From NCBI GenBank assembly GCA_964527735.1, contig CAZGPG010000005.1:1-64000 (forward strand): 64,000 bases of DNA. Direction: 5' to 3'. The notes under the pieces were generated by a model, which ran no database searches, was not told the origin of the DNA, and saw nothing but the letters and a program-made list of their open reading frames with translations. Origin of the DNA: JBEBVQ01 sp964527735 (GTDB lineage: Bacteria; Bacteroidota; Bacteroidia; Chitinophagales; Chitinophagaceae). This document shows, piece by piece, positions 1-9,394 of this stretch. How positions within the stretch are numbered: the first letter of the stretch is position 1; every line of letters starts with the position of its first letter. Both the position numbers and the translations under genes were made by a program.

Positions 1-200
1 GATAGTTTGATGTGACATACACTTAATTTGTGTATAGCTATATCAGGACAAGACACAGCGCCTCATCCGGGATTTTTATGCAGCCTCAGGCAGTAAAACG
101 CCTGCCTATCCTTTACCGCGGGGGATGCCGATGGGGCCATAAATAGTAATGGGGAACATATCCGTTATGTATGTGCCGGTGGGTGCATGCAATAAGGAGA

Positions 201-1073
201 TCATCGCCACCTTTTGCCAAATGTAACACCTGCATATAAAGAAGCCTGCCAGGGATACGCGGGGCGGTTGGCCATGATAGGCAGAGGATGTGCATAGAAA
301 GCAATGTTGGCGCCGAGGGTGACGGCTTGCACGAATGTCTTATGCTTTACCGGTTCGAGCGCAAAAGCAATATCGGCATAGCCACCGGGTATGTACGTTA
401 CCTGGTTAAGCCCTTTGCTCCATTTGGCCGCGCCAAAAATATCCCCGGCTTTGAGGAATTTTTCCTGATTATCGTCGGTATATCTTTCTTCCTGCAGGTA
501 TGTTTCCCGGGAACCGCTGCTGTAATCGGTGTAGATCAGCTTCAGATAATAAGGTTTCAGCATTGCCAGGCTGAAGCCTGCCTGGGCGCGCACACCTACA
601 GAAACATTGCCTTCGAGCACACCGGGGAACAGCACGAAGTACCGTCCATGACCCAGTTGCAGACTGTAGAGATTGTTGATCTTGCCAAAGAAAAAAGGAG
701 CGCGTTTGCCAAACTCCGGGAATGCGTCACTCCCTTTTTCCTGCCGGATCTGTTTTTCGTGGATGATCTCGGAAAACCCAAGCTGGAAGAAATGCGCCTG
801 CGCCTCGTTGATGCGCCGCTGGTAAACGACCAGGCCGGTCCACCCGTTGCTGTTGAGCCGGCCGCCCAGCGAGAACGCATGATTGTAGTTGCTGTCGAGG
901 CCCCATTGCTGTATCTTTTGTTTCCGGCTTTTGACCTTGTCTTTTGATTTTGTAACCGTTTGCCTGGGATTGGGCTTGTTGGCCTGATCCCAGGTATCAC
1001 GTTGGGCGCTGCAGTCATGGGCGATACACCACACAAGCGCGAAAATGAAATATACCGGTATCAGGTTACGCAT
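201..1073 (-). CDS. secreted outer-membrane barrel-like hypothetical protein
   Basis: The 290-residue product opens with a signal peptide ending near 'CSAQ' (residues 1-24). A short Lys-rich stretch follows, then alternating aromatic/Gly segments such as 'FSLGGRLNSNGWTGLVVYQR' that look like membrane beta strands. It ends in an aromatic/basic tail (FGKRWR). No enzymatic motif is visible, and I infer an outer-membrane or periplasmic barrel-type protein. A longer in-frame reading to 1298 exists, but it would translate the palindromic repeat at 1135-1219, so the Met with the signal peptide at 1073 is the better start. The gene is divergent from the large protein starting at 1273, and the repeat fills the space between them. 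Confidence 0.7.
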   Translation of the reverse strand: MRNLIPVYFIFALVWCIAHDCSAQRDTWDQANKPNPRQTVTKSKDKVKSRKQKIQQWGLDSNYNHAFSLGGRLNSNGWTGLVVYQRRINEAQAHFFQLGFSEIIHEKQIRQEKGSDAFPEFGKRAPFFFGKINNLYSLQLGHGRYFVLFPGVLEGNVSVGVRAQAGFSLAMLKPYYLKLIYTDYSSGSRETYLQEERYTDDNQEKFLKAGDIFGAAKWSKGLNQVTYIPGGYADIAFALEPVKHKTFVQAVTLGANIAFYAHPLPIMANRPAYPWQASLYAGVTFGKRWR

Positions 1074-1134
1074 ACAACGACAACGAAGATAATAGATCGT
1101 GTGAATTGGACAATTTGAAAATGTCCATCGTATC

Positions 1135-1219
1135 GTAGGGGCGGGGCTCACCCCCGCCCAAATAAAACAACCGAAAACGGGGCAACCGCAAGGAGGGCAA
1201 CCACAAGGGTTGCCCCTAC
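1135..1219. repeat. GTAGGGGCG-family palindromic repeat (two hairpins)
   Basis: The element is bounded by GTAGGGGC on the left and GCCCCTAC on the right. Inside are two hairpins: GGGCGGGG/CCCCCGCCC with a 4-nt loop, and GGGCAACC/GGTTGCCC with a 5-nt loop. It sits between divergent genes. The same GTAGGGGCG core recurs at 13853 (inside a gene) and at 15016, which makes this a dispersed family. It may affect both promoters, but nothing in the sequence shows that directly. Confidence 0.75.
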
Positions 1220-1272
1220 GTTTATCGTATTTATTGCAAAATAATTTTCCACTTGCTATCTTACTGCGGTTA

Positions 1273-4200
1273 ATGTCTGACTCCCGCTTCAAATACATAT
1301 GGCGCTTCGTGACGGCGCTGATCCTGTTATTGTGGGGATGGTATCCCGTACAAGCGCAGCAGGAGCCGTATCACCGGTTTCAATACCACCGGTTTCAGTG
1401 GCGTAGCTTTCAGACAGAAATATACCACCTGTATTATCCTGCCGGCAACGACAGCCTGGCCGCGTTGATAGCCGGGGAGATGCCGGGCGCGTTAAAAGAT
1501 ATCAGAAAGAAGATCGGGGCCGGTATTGCCGGTACGCCCAATGTAATCGTGTACCCATCGGTAGATCAGCTTTACGAATCGAACATCGGGATGACGGAAA
1601 TGGAAACCTTCTCTTTCCCCACTTTCGTGTACAAGAATCAACGAATGCTGCTGGCATATACGGGAAATGCCGAAGACTTGCGTGCGCAGGTGCGGCTCTC
1701 GGTAGCGCGTTGTGTCTGGGAGTCACAGCTCCGGGAGGGTGACGAGGCCGGAAGTCAACTGAAAGGAAAGGAGCTGTCGCCCTACTGGTTCCGTGAGGGG
1801 GCGATCCGCTACTTTGCCCTGGATTGGGGAATCGCGGACGAGGACCGGATATACAGATTGCTCTGCGATACGTTATGCACCTACTGGCAGGCAGTGCTGG
1901 AGCGGGAAGCGGTGACCGGTGGTCAGGCGTTCTGCTACTTCTTGTCGCAGCAGTATCATCCGGCGACGGTAGCACGTATGTTTGTTCATTTGCGTAAGGG
2001 AAAATCTTTATCCCGTGCACTTCGTCTGGTAACGAAACGGGAGCTGAGCACATTGTTGGCAGAATGCATGCTCTGGTACCGGCAGCGACTGCAGCCCGGC
2101 GGTCAGGATAGCGTTGTGCCGGCGGCTTTAACGGTATTGCCGCACAAGCAGAAAAAGGGGGCTGTACGGAGTGTGCAACTGAGTGCCGGCGATGATAAAG
2201 TATTGTACGAGATCGAAGGTTATCACAAGCGTGTGATCTATAGTTATGACCCGGGAAGCGGACAAAAGCGGAAACTGTTAACCTATCGTCTGCCGCCATA
2301 CCTTGATGAGCATACAACAGATCCGTATCCCTTATGGGAAGCAGGTAAGCAAGGCCTGACCGTGACCATGCCGGTGAAGGGCAAGATGACGGCCGGCTTT
2401 TATGATGGACGGGGTAAACGCTCAGAGCGGTACATCCTGAAAGCTATTGACGGCTTGCAAACGATACAGATGCCGGCTAAGAACCGATGGCTGCTTTCCG
2501 CCTACCGGAACGGGCATTCGGACATCGTGGAATATGATCCGCAAAAAGATAAGTATCATCCCTTTACCCGTGATCATTGGTATGATGGTGCATTCGCCCT
2601 CCGGGCGGAAGATAACTCGTTCTACCCTTACTGGATATCCGATCGTCCACTGCCCGGCGCTACGGGTGCGGATTCTCTGCGCCGATGGCAGGGGATTTTT
2701 CATAAACCGGGTAGTGTACCGGCGCCGGTTGTGGCAGATACATTGCCCTATGCGCAATGGAGCCGGCCGGTATTGCTGAAGGATGGCCGCCTGCTCGCCA
2801 GGCATACCGGCGCCGGCACAGAGCGTTTCATGCTTATCGGTGATCCGGAGCATCCGTCTCCCGCAGCAGCGCTGGGCCGTGCGTATGAGATGCATTATAA
2901 TGCGGTGCACGACCAGGTGGTTACCTTTCGTACAGGTCCCGACAGCGTGTATATATCCGGCCGGCCGCTGCAGGAATGGCTGGAAGCACAGCCGCATCAT
3001 GCAGATACGAATATCAGCCCCTGGCTGCAGGATTACCAGGTGCGGATGGCTAAAAAACAAGCGGAAGATTCGCTGCTGGCATTGGCGGCCGGAAACAATA
3101 CGCCTTCGTTCCTCGATGGTGTGCTGCGCGGTAGCCGTGCGAAGAAAGACAGTACGGATGATCCGCTACGGTTCAATCCCCGCAAAACAAACCGATACAT
3201 CCTGCAGCTTTACAGCGCTTACTTTTCGCTTAAGGTCAATAATGACTATTTCATTAATCGTTACCAGCCATATGAAAACTACCAGGGTACGTTTAAGTTT
3301 CCGGAGGTCGGGGGCATGGTGCAGGGAGGCGTCAGCGACTTGTTCGAGAACCATCACATCAATATTGCTTTTCGTTTGCCTGCCGGTACGGACGGCTCTG
3401 ATTTTTTCATCAAATACTACAATACTTCCAAAAGAACCAACTGGGGGCTGCAGTACTTTCGGAAAGTAGAGAGCCTGCAGCCGGACCCGAAGCGCAACTG
3501 GGTAAATGGGCAGGGGCAGCCTTATCCCAACCTGGCCAAGGTGAAAACGCACTATTATGAAGTATTCACGGATCGTCCGTTTACGTATGATTTCGGTGTG
3601 TCGTTCAGCACGGCCATCCGCTACGACCGTACGATCTTCCAGAGCACCGAGCTGTATAGCCTCGAGTTTCCCGACCTTGGTAATATATGGTGGATATCCG
3701 TCCTGTCGGTAAAGAAGAACCTGCTGCAGCCAACAGCATCATTGCTGTACAAAGGTATGAGCGGTAAGGCGGGCATAGATATCTTTAAGGCGTTCACAGG
3801 TGAAGAAGCAGCGCTGTTCGGCAGTACCGTTCATGTAGCGTATCATCAGCCTTTGTACCGTTATATAACCCTGGTGGTGCAGGGGCAGGCCGGCTACAGC
3901 GGCGGCGCCGCCCGGCTTTTGTATAACATGGGCGGTCTGGAGAATAATCTGGTACCGCGTATAGACACGAGCGTACATTTCGCGCAGGATGCTCCGTATG
4001 CCTTCCAGACCTTGATCACGCCGTTTCGCGGATATTACCAGAATAGCCTGTACGGCGACCGTTATGCGTTGCTGAACGGAGATGTGTATGTGCCTTTATT
4101 TGAAACATTGATTCCCCTCGAAACGCCATTATCTTTTGTGAATTGTTTCCAGCCGGGGATATTTGCAGATCTGGGCGGAGCGCAGGAATCGTGGCGTATC

Positions 4201-4344
4201 CCTGCGTCTCCCCACCGTTGGTTATGGTCTTACGGACTGAGTGCCAGGACAAAGCTGGCCGGCTATCTGCTCCGTTTCGATATCGGCTGGCCGGGCACTT
4301 TTAGCCAAAAACCGGTGTGGTACCTGTCGCTGCGGACGCCCTGA
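1273..4344 (+). CDS. large secreted TolB-like / outer-membrane-like protein
   Basis: The 1023-residue product starts with an N-terminal hydrophobic signal ending in 'VQAQ' (about residue 29). Residues about 40-260 resemble a peptidase-MA-like domain: the late motif 'SPYWFREGAIRYFA' is present. Where such peptidases carry HExxH, this protein reads 'SVARCVWE', so it is probably inactive. A central region (about 290-560) has repeated beta-propeller-like strands such as 'ILKAIDGLQTI' and 'DIVEYDPQKDKYHPF'. The C-terminal ~400 residues are rich in aromatic beta strands and end in 'PVWYLSLRTP', suggesting an outer-membrane barrel. The Met at 1273 is preferred over an in-frame ATG at 1210 because it directly precedes the signal peptide. 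Precise function is unknown. Confidence 0.75.
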   Translation: MSDSRFKYIWRFVTALILLLWGWYPVQAQQEPYHRFQYHRFQWRSFQTEIYHLYYPAGNDSLAALIAGEMPGALKDIRKKIGAGIAGTPNVIVYPSVDQLYESNIGMTEMETFSFPTFVYKNQRMLLAYTGNAEDLRAQVRLSVARCVWESQLREGDEAGSQLKGKELSPYWFREGAIRYFALDWGIADEDRIYRLLCDTLCTYWQAVLEREAVTGGQAFCYFLSQQYHPATVARMFVHLRKGKSLSRALRLVTKRELSTLLAECMLWYRQRLQPGGQDSVVPAALTVLPHKQKKGAVRSVQLSAGDDKVLYEIEGYHKRVIYSYDPGSGQKRKLLTYRLPPYLDEHTTDPYPLWEAGKQGLTVTMPVKGKMTAGFYDGRGKRSERYILKAIDGLQTIQMPAKNRWLLSAYRNGHSDIVEYDPQKDKYHPFTRDHWYDGAFALRAEDNSFYPYWISDRPLPGATGADSLRRWQGIFHKPGSVPAPVVADTLPYAQWSRPVLLKDGRLLARHTGAGTERFMLIGDPEHPSPAAALGRAYEMHYNAVHDQVVTFRTGPDSVYISGRPLQEWLEAQPHHADTNISPWLQDYQVRMAKKQAEDSLLALAAGNNTPSFLDGVLRGSRAKKDSTDDPLRFNPRKTNRYILQLYSAYFSLKVNNDYFINRYQPYENYQGTFKFPEVGGMVQGGVSDLFENHHINIAFRLPAGTDGSDFFIKYYNTSKRTNWGLQYFRKVESLQPDPKRNWVNGQGQPYPNLAKVKTHYYEVFTDRPFTYDFGVSFSTAIRYDRTIFQSTELYSLEFPDLGNIWWISVLSVKKNLLQPTASLLYKGMSGKAGIDIFKAFTGEEAALFGSTVHVAYHQPLYRYITLVVQGQAGYSGGAARLLYNMGGLENNLVPRIDTSVHFAQDAPYAFQTLITPFRGYYQNSLYGDRYALLNGDVYVPLFETLIPLETPLSFVNCFQPGIFADLGGAQESWRIPASPHRWLWSYGLSARTKLAGYLLRFDIGWPGTFSQKPVWYLSLRTP

Positions 4345-4513
4345 CCCCGTAGCATGCGCGGGACCAGTTTATTTGTGTAGGGCTGCTTAGGGATTCAATT
4401 ATGATAAGTTTGAGCGCCGCGCTTTTCTTTCCTGAAACTTACCGGGTTCACCGGTGCATGTTTCCTGTGCCCGGTCAGGCACTGATTTTACCCCTGCGGG
4501 AGCAAACTATATA

Positions 4514-5011
4514 TTAACCTTCCAGTGCCTTGCGTTTCACCATTAAGCTGTCTAAAAAGGAAAAGAGCTTATCTGCTTCTTCTTTAGACAACTCCTCTAT
4601 ATAGATAGGCCTGCTTTTGCCTTTTTGATGACCTGTATCAAAAACAATTTCGATAAAGGCGGGAGTTCCCTTCAGAAAGGAGTGGACAGTGTATGAACGG
4701 ATGCTTTGTAAAAGGAAAGAAACGGTGTGCCTTTCCCGGTGGTTGTTATTGTCTTTTGTGTAGTAATCAAAATGTAAAGCCTGGTTGTCTGTCCATGCTG
4801 TGAATGGCAACACCTCTTTCAGAGAATGAATATACATGAGCAGCGGCGCCAGAAAGAAAATGCCCAGCAGCAAAAAAATAGCAAGCTCACCGAAGAAATA
4901 AAAACATATGCCGGTAACAGCCAGCGCTGCCAAAGAAGTAATCAGGTAAGCACGCCTATACCGTTGCCGGTTTCCGGAGCTTTTATTTTTTGTCGAAGCG
5001 ATAATGATCAA
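4514..5011 (-). CDS. small membrane protein of unknown function
   Basis: This 165-residue protein has a basic N-terminus and two closely spaced hydrophobic segments (about residues 22-60, 'LITSLAALAVTGICFYFF' then 'LLLGIFFLAPLLMYI'). A soluble C-terminal domain of about 100 residues follows, ending in a charged helix (ELSKEEADKLFSFLDSL). No in-frame ATG lies upstream of the first membrane segment, so the likely start is TTG at 5011. The architecture recalls YcxB-like or PH-like membrane proteins, but I cannot assign a family. It is transcribed toward the large gene ending at 4344, with a 169-bp gap. Confidence 0.6.
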   Translation of the reverse strand: MIIIASTKNKSSGNRQRYRRAYLITSLAALAVTGICFYFFGELAIFLLLGIFFLAPLLMYIHSLKEVLPFTAWTDNQALHFDYYTKDNNNHRERHTVSFLLQSIRSYTVHSFLKGTPAFIEIVFDTGHQKGKSRPIYIEELSKEEADKLFSFLDSLMVKRKALEG

Positions 5012-5207
5012 GAGCGCTATTTAAGTTTGCTTTTTAATCGTCCCAGGTAAAACTAATATTTTCCAATAAAATATTTCACGCTGCTATCAAACTATTTCCA
5101 GGAGTAAGCATAAGCTGTTACAGGAGCTTTAATAGCAACGGCCCTGGCCGCCGGCGAATAAGCGTTCAGGATGATAAGTGTTTCTTACCAGGATACGGGA
5201 GATTATA

Positions 5208-6257
5208 CTACTTCCGGATCTCTATGCTCCGGTTGATTGTTTCGGCGCCTGTGCTGATTTTGAGCAGGTAGATGCCGGATGTAAGTCCGTCGGTTCCGAT
5301 ATTGATTTCATTGTGGCCGGATACGGTGCTGATATGCCGGGCGGGCTGCACTGCACGGCCCGTTATGTCGAGCAACTGCACACGGATGTCCCGGCCTGCT
5401 TCGGCAGACAGACTTAGGCGTATCTGGTCGGTGGCAGGGTTGGGAAATACATGCAGGGACGGGCTGATGTGCTGCGCGTTGCTGACGTGGGAGGGATCAG
5501 TTGGGTCCGACGGGTCGGTTGGATCGCCGGAGTCGCCCTGGGTATTCTGTGTATAGTAAAGTACTTCTCCGGAAGGATTTCCGGAGATATAATAGGTTGC
5601 ATGACGGGCAATGAAATCGCGTGTGTTGGCATCATACCAGTAGTAAGATATTGTTTGGTAGAAAAATGTACCATAAGAGGAGAAAATAAAATCCATAGAA
5701 TTTTCCTCCGTTTTCACACGGAGCAGGTTTGTAAATGTGTCATGCGGGAGGATGAGCGTACCATAGCCGTCAGCCTGCACGTTGATATCGCCCCTGCGCG
5801 TGAAAGGGGTATTGGCGGGGTTGGTGTAGTCGAGGACAAAGCTATCGCGATAGCTGTCGTTGTAGGTAAAGGGGTATCTGAGCAATTCCATTGGGTTGCT
5901 GTAGATGTAGTCGACGCCGCTGATGCTTTGTCCATTTATGGCCAGGTCCGCCTGGGTGGTCATGTAGGCGACTGCATAATCTGAGCTTATTTCGAGTACC
6001 AGATTGGACCCTGGAAACTGGCTGCAGCGTGTGTGCGCGGGGCAAGCCTCGAATGTCCTCTGCTGATCGGCGCCGGTGAGGCCGGAATAGTCCCAGGTGG
6101 TATTTGCTCCGCCGGCGCCCGGGGCGGGTGCTCCTGCTACCTGCTTCAAACGTTGTACATCTCCGGCAACGGGGTTGCACTGGTGGGTGAGCGTGGGTTG
6201 GGCGATACTTGCAACGGTATAGCCAAGGAATAGCAAAGACAGCAGGGCGTTCTTCAT
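5208..6257 (-). CDS. T9SS-secreted protein, type A sorting domain
   Basis: The 349-residue product has an N-terminal signal peptide (MKNALLSLLFLGYTVASIAQ). The mature N-terminal region (about 25-230) is of unrecognised fold and rich in Asn/Tyr/Thr. A low-complexity linker repeats the tripeptide (D/S)PT and leads into a C-terminal T9SS type A sorting domain of about 80 residues: 'VFPNPATDQIRLSLS', then 'LLDITGRAV', then 'GIYLLKIST'. The protein should therefore cross the outer membrane through the Por system and be surface-anchored or released. I chose the Met at 6257 because it begins the signal peptide; an upstream in-frame Met at 6281 adds eight non-signal residues. Confidence 0.85.
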   Translation of the reverse strand: MKNALLSLLFLGYTVASIAQPTLTHQCNPVAGDVQRLKQVAGAPAPGAGGANTTWDYSGLTGADQQRTFEACPAHTRCSQFPGSNLVLEISSDYAVAYMTTQADLAINGQSISGVDYIYSNPMELLRYPFTYNDSYRDSFVLDYTNPANTPFTRRGDINVQADGYGTLILPHDTFTNLLRVKTEENSMDFIFSSYGTFFYQTISYYWYDANTRDFIARHATYYISGNPSGEVLYYTQNTQGDSGDPTDPSDPTDPSHVSNAQHISPSLHVFPNPATDQIRLSLSAEAGRDIRVQLLDITGRAVQPARHISTVSGHNEINIGTDGLTSGIYLLKISTGAETINRSIEIRK

Positions 6258-6712
6258 GGGTAATGATTTTGGGTTCAACAATAACGATATTCAGCTTGCG
6301 AATGTAGCGTGGTTATTATCCGGTTTTATCAGTGTTTATACGTAAGAATGCGAGGCTGGCAGCGGGCGTGATATCATTCCCTGTCTTCGTGTCACATTGT
6401 TATGACGGGCTGTAGTGGAATATGGGATTGCTTCGCTAGCAATGAAGTGGGATGAGATTGCTGCGCAGGGCTGCTATTGACATGTTTCATAAGTTCTTTA
6501 TACTCAATAAAGAACTCCTTGTCTCTCCAAAGGAGAGACGATCACGTCGTTCCCTGCCTGAAAGGGGATGGCACAACGGCGCAAAAAAAGTTTACGGCAT
6601 ATACAGCATAATGAATGCTGTGATTTTTATCATTGTTTTGGGCATCAAAATTTGCCCTGTCAATGACAGGAGGAGCAATGGAACGCGGTCCCCTTGTTGT
6701 TTTGCATGCGTC
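6258..6712. other. intergenic region with two adjacent hairpins
   Basis: No convincing gene lies here. Two perfect hairpins sit back to back: AGTTCTTTA/TAAAGAACT (6492-6516) and GTCTCTCC/GGAGAGAC (6521-6539). A weaker CCTGTC/GACAGG hairpin lies near 6657-6671. The first two could be a terminator or repeat element downstream of the FKBP gene, but no T-run marks either as a classical intrinsic terminator. Confidence 0.5.
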
Positions 6713-7147
6713 TCAGTTGCTGAACGAGATCAGCTCCACGTCAAAGATCAACGTGCTGTTGGGCGCTATGCTGCCGGTCTGGCGTTCGCCATAGGCCAGA
6801 TGTGGCGGGATGAAGAACCGGTATTTACTGCCCGCAGACATCAGTTGTAAGCCCTCCGTCCAGCCTGCAATTACACGGTTCAGCGGGAAAGTAGCAGGTT
6901 GCCCGCGCTGAACGGAGCTGTCGAAAACGGTGCCGTCGGTCAGGCGGCCATCATAATGGCAGGTTACCTTGCTGTCTGCTCCCGGCTTGCCGCCTTCGGC
7001 AGGTTGTAGTATTTCATACTGAAGGCCGCTTTCAAGTGCTGTGACTTCTGCCCTTTGTTTATTCTGTTCCAGGAAGGCAAGGCCCTGTTTCAGGTTTGCT
7101 TCCGCTTTCTCTTTATTTCTCTGGAAAAGTATGTCTGCGATACCCAT
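6713..7147 (-). CDS. FKBP-type peptidyl-prolyl cis-trans isomerase
   Basis: This 144-residue protein has a short N-terminal helix (residues 1-45, 'ANLKQGLAFLEQNKQ') followed by one FKBP domain. Family signatures visible are 'VTCHYDGRLTDGTVFDSS', 'VIAGWTEGLQLM', 'IPPHLAYGERQ' and 'STLIFDVELISF'. The helix is what remains of the FKBP_N dimerisation region in longer family members. No signal peptide is present, so it is probably cytoplasmic, where it would catalyse prolyl isomerisation in protein folding. It stands alone: the next gene toward 5' is divergent, and downstream lies a 455-bp gap. Confidence 0.93.
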   Translation of the reverse strand: MGIADILFQRNKEKAEANLKQGLAFLEQNKQRAEVTALESGLQYEILQPAEGGKPGADSKVTCHYDGRLTDGTVFDSSVQRGQPATFPLNRVIAGWTEGLQLMSAGSKYRFFIPPHLAYGERQTGSIAPNSTLIFDVELISFSN

Positions 7148-7327
7148 AATGCCGGTGGATTAACTGTACTAAATGTATTTTGAGGCTGCAAGATACGGAT
7201 TCATAGTTTGCTGAGGAAGAGTGCAGGGGACGGATTTGAGATAGCCACCGTTAACAGTTTCACTTTTCATATTGCTTTCAAGAGGATGTTTGTTAGGTTT
7301 GTGTAAAGCATGTTAAATGTCCATATC

Positions 7328-8512
7328 ATGAGCAAACGGATCCTTTATTTATTCATCCCGCTGTGGATGGTATTCATGGTGGCCTGTAAGAAGGCGGAAA
7401 CCATTCCGGAAGGGCCGCGGGGGGCGCTGATCGAGTTCAGTGAGGGGAAGACCCTTAGTAAAGAGGAGATCATTGCACGGATCACGGAACTGGATGGAGC
7501 ATCCGTGGCCCGTTATGATGTACGATACCATGCGATCCGTTACCGCACCATGTATGAGGGCAGATCAATAGAAACCCAGGGCTTGCTGATACTCCCTGAA
7601 AATGGGAATACCATCCGGCTGCTGGCTTATTTTCATGGTACGGAGCTGCCGCTGAAGCAAGCGGGGATTGATGAGAAAACCCCCTCACTGTATAATGGAA
7701 GTACGAAAGATTACAGGGATGTGCGGAATATGGGGCTTGCCTGGGCTGCTGCGGGATACGCCGTTTTTATGCCGGACTATATAGGGTATGGCATTACCCT
7801 GGGGAAAGACCATCCCTATATGTATTTCCCGGAAATGTTTGTGTCCAACATCGACGGACTGCTGGCCGTAAAAGCGTTTTTAAAGCAACAGGGCCTGCCT
7901 TATGATAACCGGCTTTTCCTGGCGGGCTGGTCGCAGGGTGGAGGAGCGGCTTTGTCTGCGCACCGCTATATTGAAGCGGATTATGCAGATGCTTTTGAGG
8001 TGGTAGCCAGCTCAAGCCTGTCGGGTCCGCATCATTTCGATCGTTTTGTGGAGGAGATCTTTGCACGCCGTTCGGAGGAGTCGGATATTTTACCGATCAT
8101 CTCCTGGGGGATCTATGCCATCAATAAATTCTCAGGGCTGAAACGCCCGACGGATCAGTTGTTCAGCTACCCGGTGTTCGACCAGTATTCCGCCATGCTG
8201 ACGCCCGGCAAAAAGCCGGATGAGGTATTCAGCCGGGTGTTCCTTTCGGATTTTCTGAATGGGAAGGATGTCCGGCTCAGGGATGTCCTCCGGGATAATA
8301 CTATGAGTACGGGCTGGAGGCCGGTAGGGAAGGTGTTTCTCCATCACGGGGATGCGGATAACGTCGTGCCGTACTTCAACGCTACCGACACGCGCGACGG
8401 ACTTTCTGCCGCAGGTGGTGAGGTATATCTTTATACGTATCCCGGTGGGAAGCATGACACAGAACTGGGTAATTACATCAGGCATACACTTGCTGATTTT
8501 GACAAGCTTTAA
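7328..8512 (+). CDS. alpha/beta-hydrolase lipoprotein (secreted lipase/esterase-like)
   Basis: The 394-residue product begins with a lipoprotein signal; the cleavage Cys is about residue 20 (WMVFMVAC followed by KK). The mature part is an alpha/beta hydrolase. The nucleophile elbow is GWSQGG (Ser about 202), the probable acid lies in 'HHGDADNVVPY' (Asp about 342-344), and the catalytic His is in 'GGKHDTELG' (about 376). The oxyanion region is likely 'AYFHGTELP'. Length and layout resemble the secretory lipase / prolyl-oligopeptidase-like family, so an ester or peptide substrate at the cell envelope is plausible. The PorP/SprF gene follows after 27 bp and may be cotranscribed. An in-frame ATG at 7310 is possible but does not start the signal. 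Confidence 0.85.
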   Translation: MSKRILYLFIPLWMVFMVACKKAETIPEGPRGALIEFSEGKTLSKEEIIARITELDGASVARYDVRYHAIRYRTMYEGRSIETQGLLILPENGNTIRLLAYFHGTELPLKQAGIDEKTPSLYNGSTKDYRDVRNMGLAWAAAGYAVFMPDYIGYGITLGKDHPYMYFPEMFVSNIDGLLAVKAFLKQQGLPYDNRLFLAGWSQGGGAALSAHRYIEADYADAFEVVASSSLSGPHHFDRFVEEIFARRSEESDILPIISWGIYAINKFSGLKRPTDQLFSYPVFDQYSAMLTPGKKPDEVFSRVFLSDFLNGKDVRLRDVLRDNTMSTGWRPVGKVFLHHGDADNVVPYFNATDTRDGLSAAGGEVYLYTYPGGKHDTELGNYIRHTLADFDKL

Positions 8513-8539
8513 TCTTTACTGTTCTTAAAAGACAAGGAA

Positions 8540-9394
8540 ATGAAAAAGGTATTTTTTCTCTGTATGCTGTTGGCGATTACCCGGGCGCAGGCGCAGGAGT
8601 CGTTGCGCCCCAACCTGTATTATGAGCATATGAATTACTACAACCCGGCCGTAACCCTCACGGATACTGCTTATAATCATTCGGTGAGCCTGTACGGGAA
8701 GGCAAAGGTTGTGAACAACGATCTGTACGATCGTTCGCCGGCTTTGTTTGCCAATTATCTGGGGCGCATACAGGATGGTAAGGGGGCGTACCAGGTGGGA
8801 TTGGTACGTGACGGGTATTCTTTTTATTCCAGGACGGCTTTGCAGGGCGGCTATGCGTACGGGTGGCGTTTTGGTAAACATCATTCCGTGCGCCTGGGCG
8901 GAAGGATGGTTTTTAATGTTGATCATATTCACTGGGACAAACTTGCTGCGGAACAGGTGCGTACCGGATCCTCCCTGCGCCTTTCGCCCGACTTTGATCT
9001 GGGGTTGCAATATGGCTGGAAAGGATTGCGCCTGGGACTGTCGTCTAAAAACCTGGCAGGGAGTACGGTGAAGCATGATGGCGAAGCCCTGTTGCAGAAC
9101 CAGCGGGAGTACATCCTCAACCTGTCTTATGCCTTCCGCATCGGGCAGCAATTTGAAGCAGCGCCCTTCCTGACGGGCTACCGGGAGCGTAATGACAAGC
9201 TGGATGCGGGCTTATACCTGTCTTTCCGCAACCTGGTCTATGCTTCTTATCTGCTGCGGGTGCACGAGCTGCGGAGTGTTTATATGGCCGGAGCGAATGT
9301 GTATCGGGGATGGGGTTTCGGGCTGGCGTACGACCGGTCGGGGATCTATACGGATCATAACCTGGATATGGTGGTGCGGTATCAGTTCCGCTAG
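8540..9394 (+). CDS. PorP/SprF-family type IX secretion outer-membrane protein
   Basis: The 284-residue product has a signal peptide ending 'TRAQAQ', followed by the family's early motif ('YYEHMNYYNPAVTLTD', equivalent to the common NPA motif). Paired beta strands run to an aromatic/basic end, 'MVVRYQFR'. The PorP/SprF family members are small outer-membrane barrels that help anchor or secrete particular T9SS cargo, often next to a giant adhesin. Here no adhesin is adjacent; the neighbour is a lipoprotein hydrolase 27 bp upstream. It may serve one of the cargo proteins elsewhere in the window, but that is inference. Confidence 0.85.
   Translation: MKKVFFLCMLLAITRAQAQESLRPNLYYEHMNYYNPAVTLTDTAYNHSVSLYGKAKVVNNDLYDRSPALFANYLGRIQDGKGAYQVGLVRDGYSFYSRTALQGGYAYGWRFGKHHSVRLGGRMVFNVDHIHWDKLAAEQVRTGSSLRLSPDFDLGLQYGWKGLRLGLSSKNLAGSTVKHDGEALLQNQREYILNLSYAFRIGQQFEAAPFLTGYRERNDKLDAGLYLSFRNLVYASYLLRVHELRSVYMAGANVYRGWGFGLAYDRSGIYTDHNLDMVVRYQFR

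Noticed and set aside
288..947. Plus-strand open frame of 219 codons
   Set aside because: It lies antisense to the signal-peptide-bearing gene at 201-1073; its translation has no recognisable motif and looks like a frame shadow.
6452..6850. Plus-strand open frame of 132 codons
   Set aside because: It runs through two hairpins and into the antisense of the FKBP gene, and shows no domain.
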